Assembly: GCA_017860075.1 (NCBI GenBank)
Contig: JAFNAH010000403.1
Location: 1-5,683 of the forward strand
Reading direction: 5' to 3'
DNA: 5,683 nt
Origin: Acidobacteriota bacterium
GTDB lineage: Bacteria > Acidobacteriota > UBA6911
Below, piece by piece: positions 5,476 through 5,683 of this stretch. A program made the translations under genes and the position numbers. Position 1 is the stretch's first letter. Each line of letters starts with the position of its first letter. A model generated the notes under the pieces. The model made no database searches. It was not told where the DNA came from and saw only the letters and a list, made by a program, of their open reading frames with translations.

Positions 5476-5683
5476 CGCTTGGGCGAATCAGGGCCAGGCT
5501 GAGCAGGATCATGCCTCCGCCCAGCATCTGCGGGAGAGTCAGGCGTTCGTTCAGGACGAGGTGGGCCAGTACGAGTATGCAGGGAAGCTCCGCGATGCTC
5601 ACCAACGACGCATGGAATGCGCCGATCCTGCGTATGCCCAGGTACATCAGGTTCATGGGCAGTACGGTCGAGAGCAGGCCGGA
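5468..5683 (-). CDS. EamA/DMT-family transporter, C-terminal fragment (5' part beyond window)
   Basis: 71 codons are visible and the frame is open to the right edge (SGLLSTVLP precedes the internal Met at 5656), so the gene starts outside the window. The visible part is the last two helices of a drug/metabolite-type permease. One helix carries the AELPCILVLAHLVLNERL pattern, with the family's acidic residue and the NER(L) motif before the last helix. The other is LPQMLGGGMILLSLALI, ending in a short RPSGV tail. These inner-membrane proteins usually have ten helices and export or import small metabolites; the substrate cannot be inferred. It is convergent with the cytochrome c gene, and its stop codon lies within repeat copy 2. 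Confidence 0.8.
   Translation of the reverse strand, partial: SGLLSTVLPMNLMYLGIRRIGAFHASLVSIAELPCILVLAHLVLNERLTLPQMLGGGMILLSLALIRPSGV

Overview
The window looks like bacterial chromosomal DNA of fairly high GC content. It is compactly packed with genes on both strands. The mix fits an Acidobacteriota-like or similar soil or sediment heterotroph: a GH29 fucosidase, a secreted TPR protein with a carboxypeptidase-regulatory-like N-terminus, and respiratory c-type cytochromes with a cytochrome-bd-like membrane protein. This taxonomic guess is inferred from gene style only, since no rRNA or other marker is present.

Layout: (1) 2-1243 (+), the 3' part of an alpha-L-fucosidase (GH29) gene that begins before the window. 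(2) 1253-1302, a dense nested palindrome, followed at once by a TATAAT box lying 6 nt from the next start codon. (3) 1319-2284 (+), an exported TPR protein. (4) 2281-4669 (-), a two-gene membrane respiratory operon: a CydA-superfamily protein with a C-terminal dihaem cytochrome c (503 aa), then a multi-helix membrane partner (280 aa) that is not a recognisable CydB. (5) 4670-4828, a divergent intergenic region with ribosome binding sites for both flanking genes. (6) 4829-5438 (+), a secreted monohaem cytochrome c gene broken by an exact 28-bp tandem duplication. (7) 5468-5683 (-), the C-terminal end of an EamA/DMT-type transporter.

The respiratory genes probably belong together. The CydA-like protein has lost the Q-loop and, by eye, both haem b558 ligands of the quinol-oxidising enzymes, and it has gained a dihaem c domain. 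It therefore probably exchanges electrons with a periplasmic c-type cytochrome rather than with quinol. The divergently transcribed soluble cytochrome c is a natural candidate partner, but as read here it is frameshifted. The junction between the two operon genes also shows signs of a one-base frame problem.

A GGGTCAGACCC-centred repeat occurs twice (2289-2315 and 5458-5475). Both copies lie in the same orientation and each overlaps the 3' end of a minus-strand gene.
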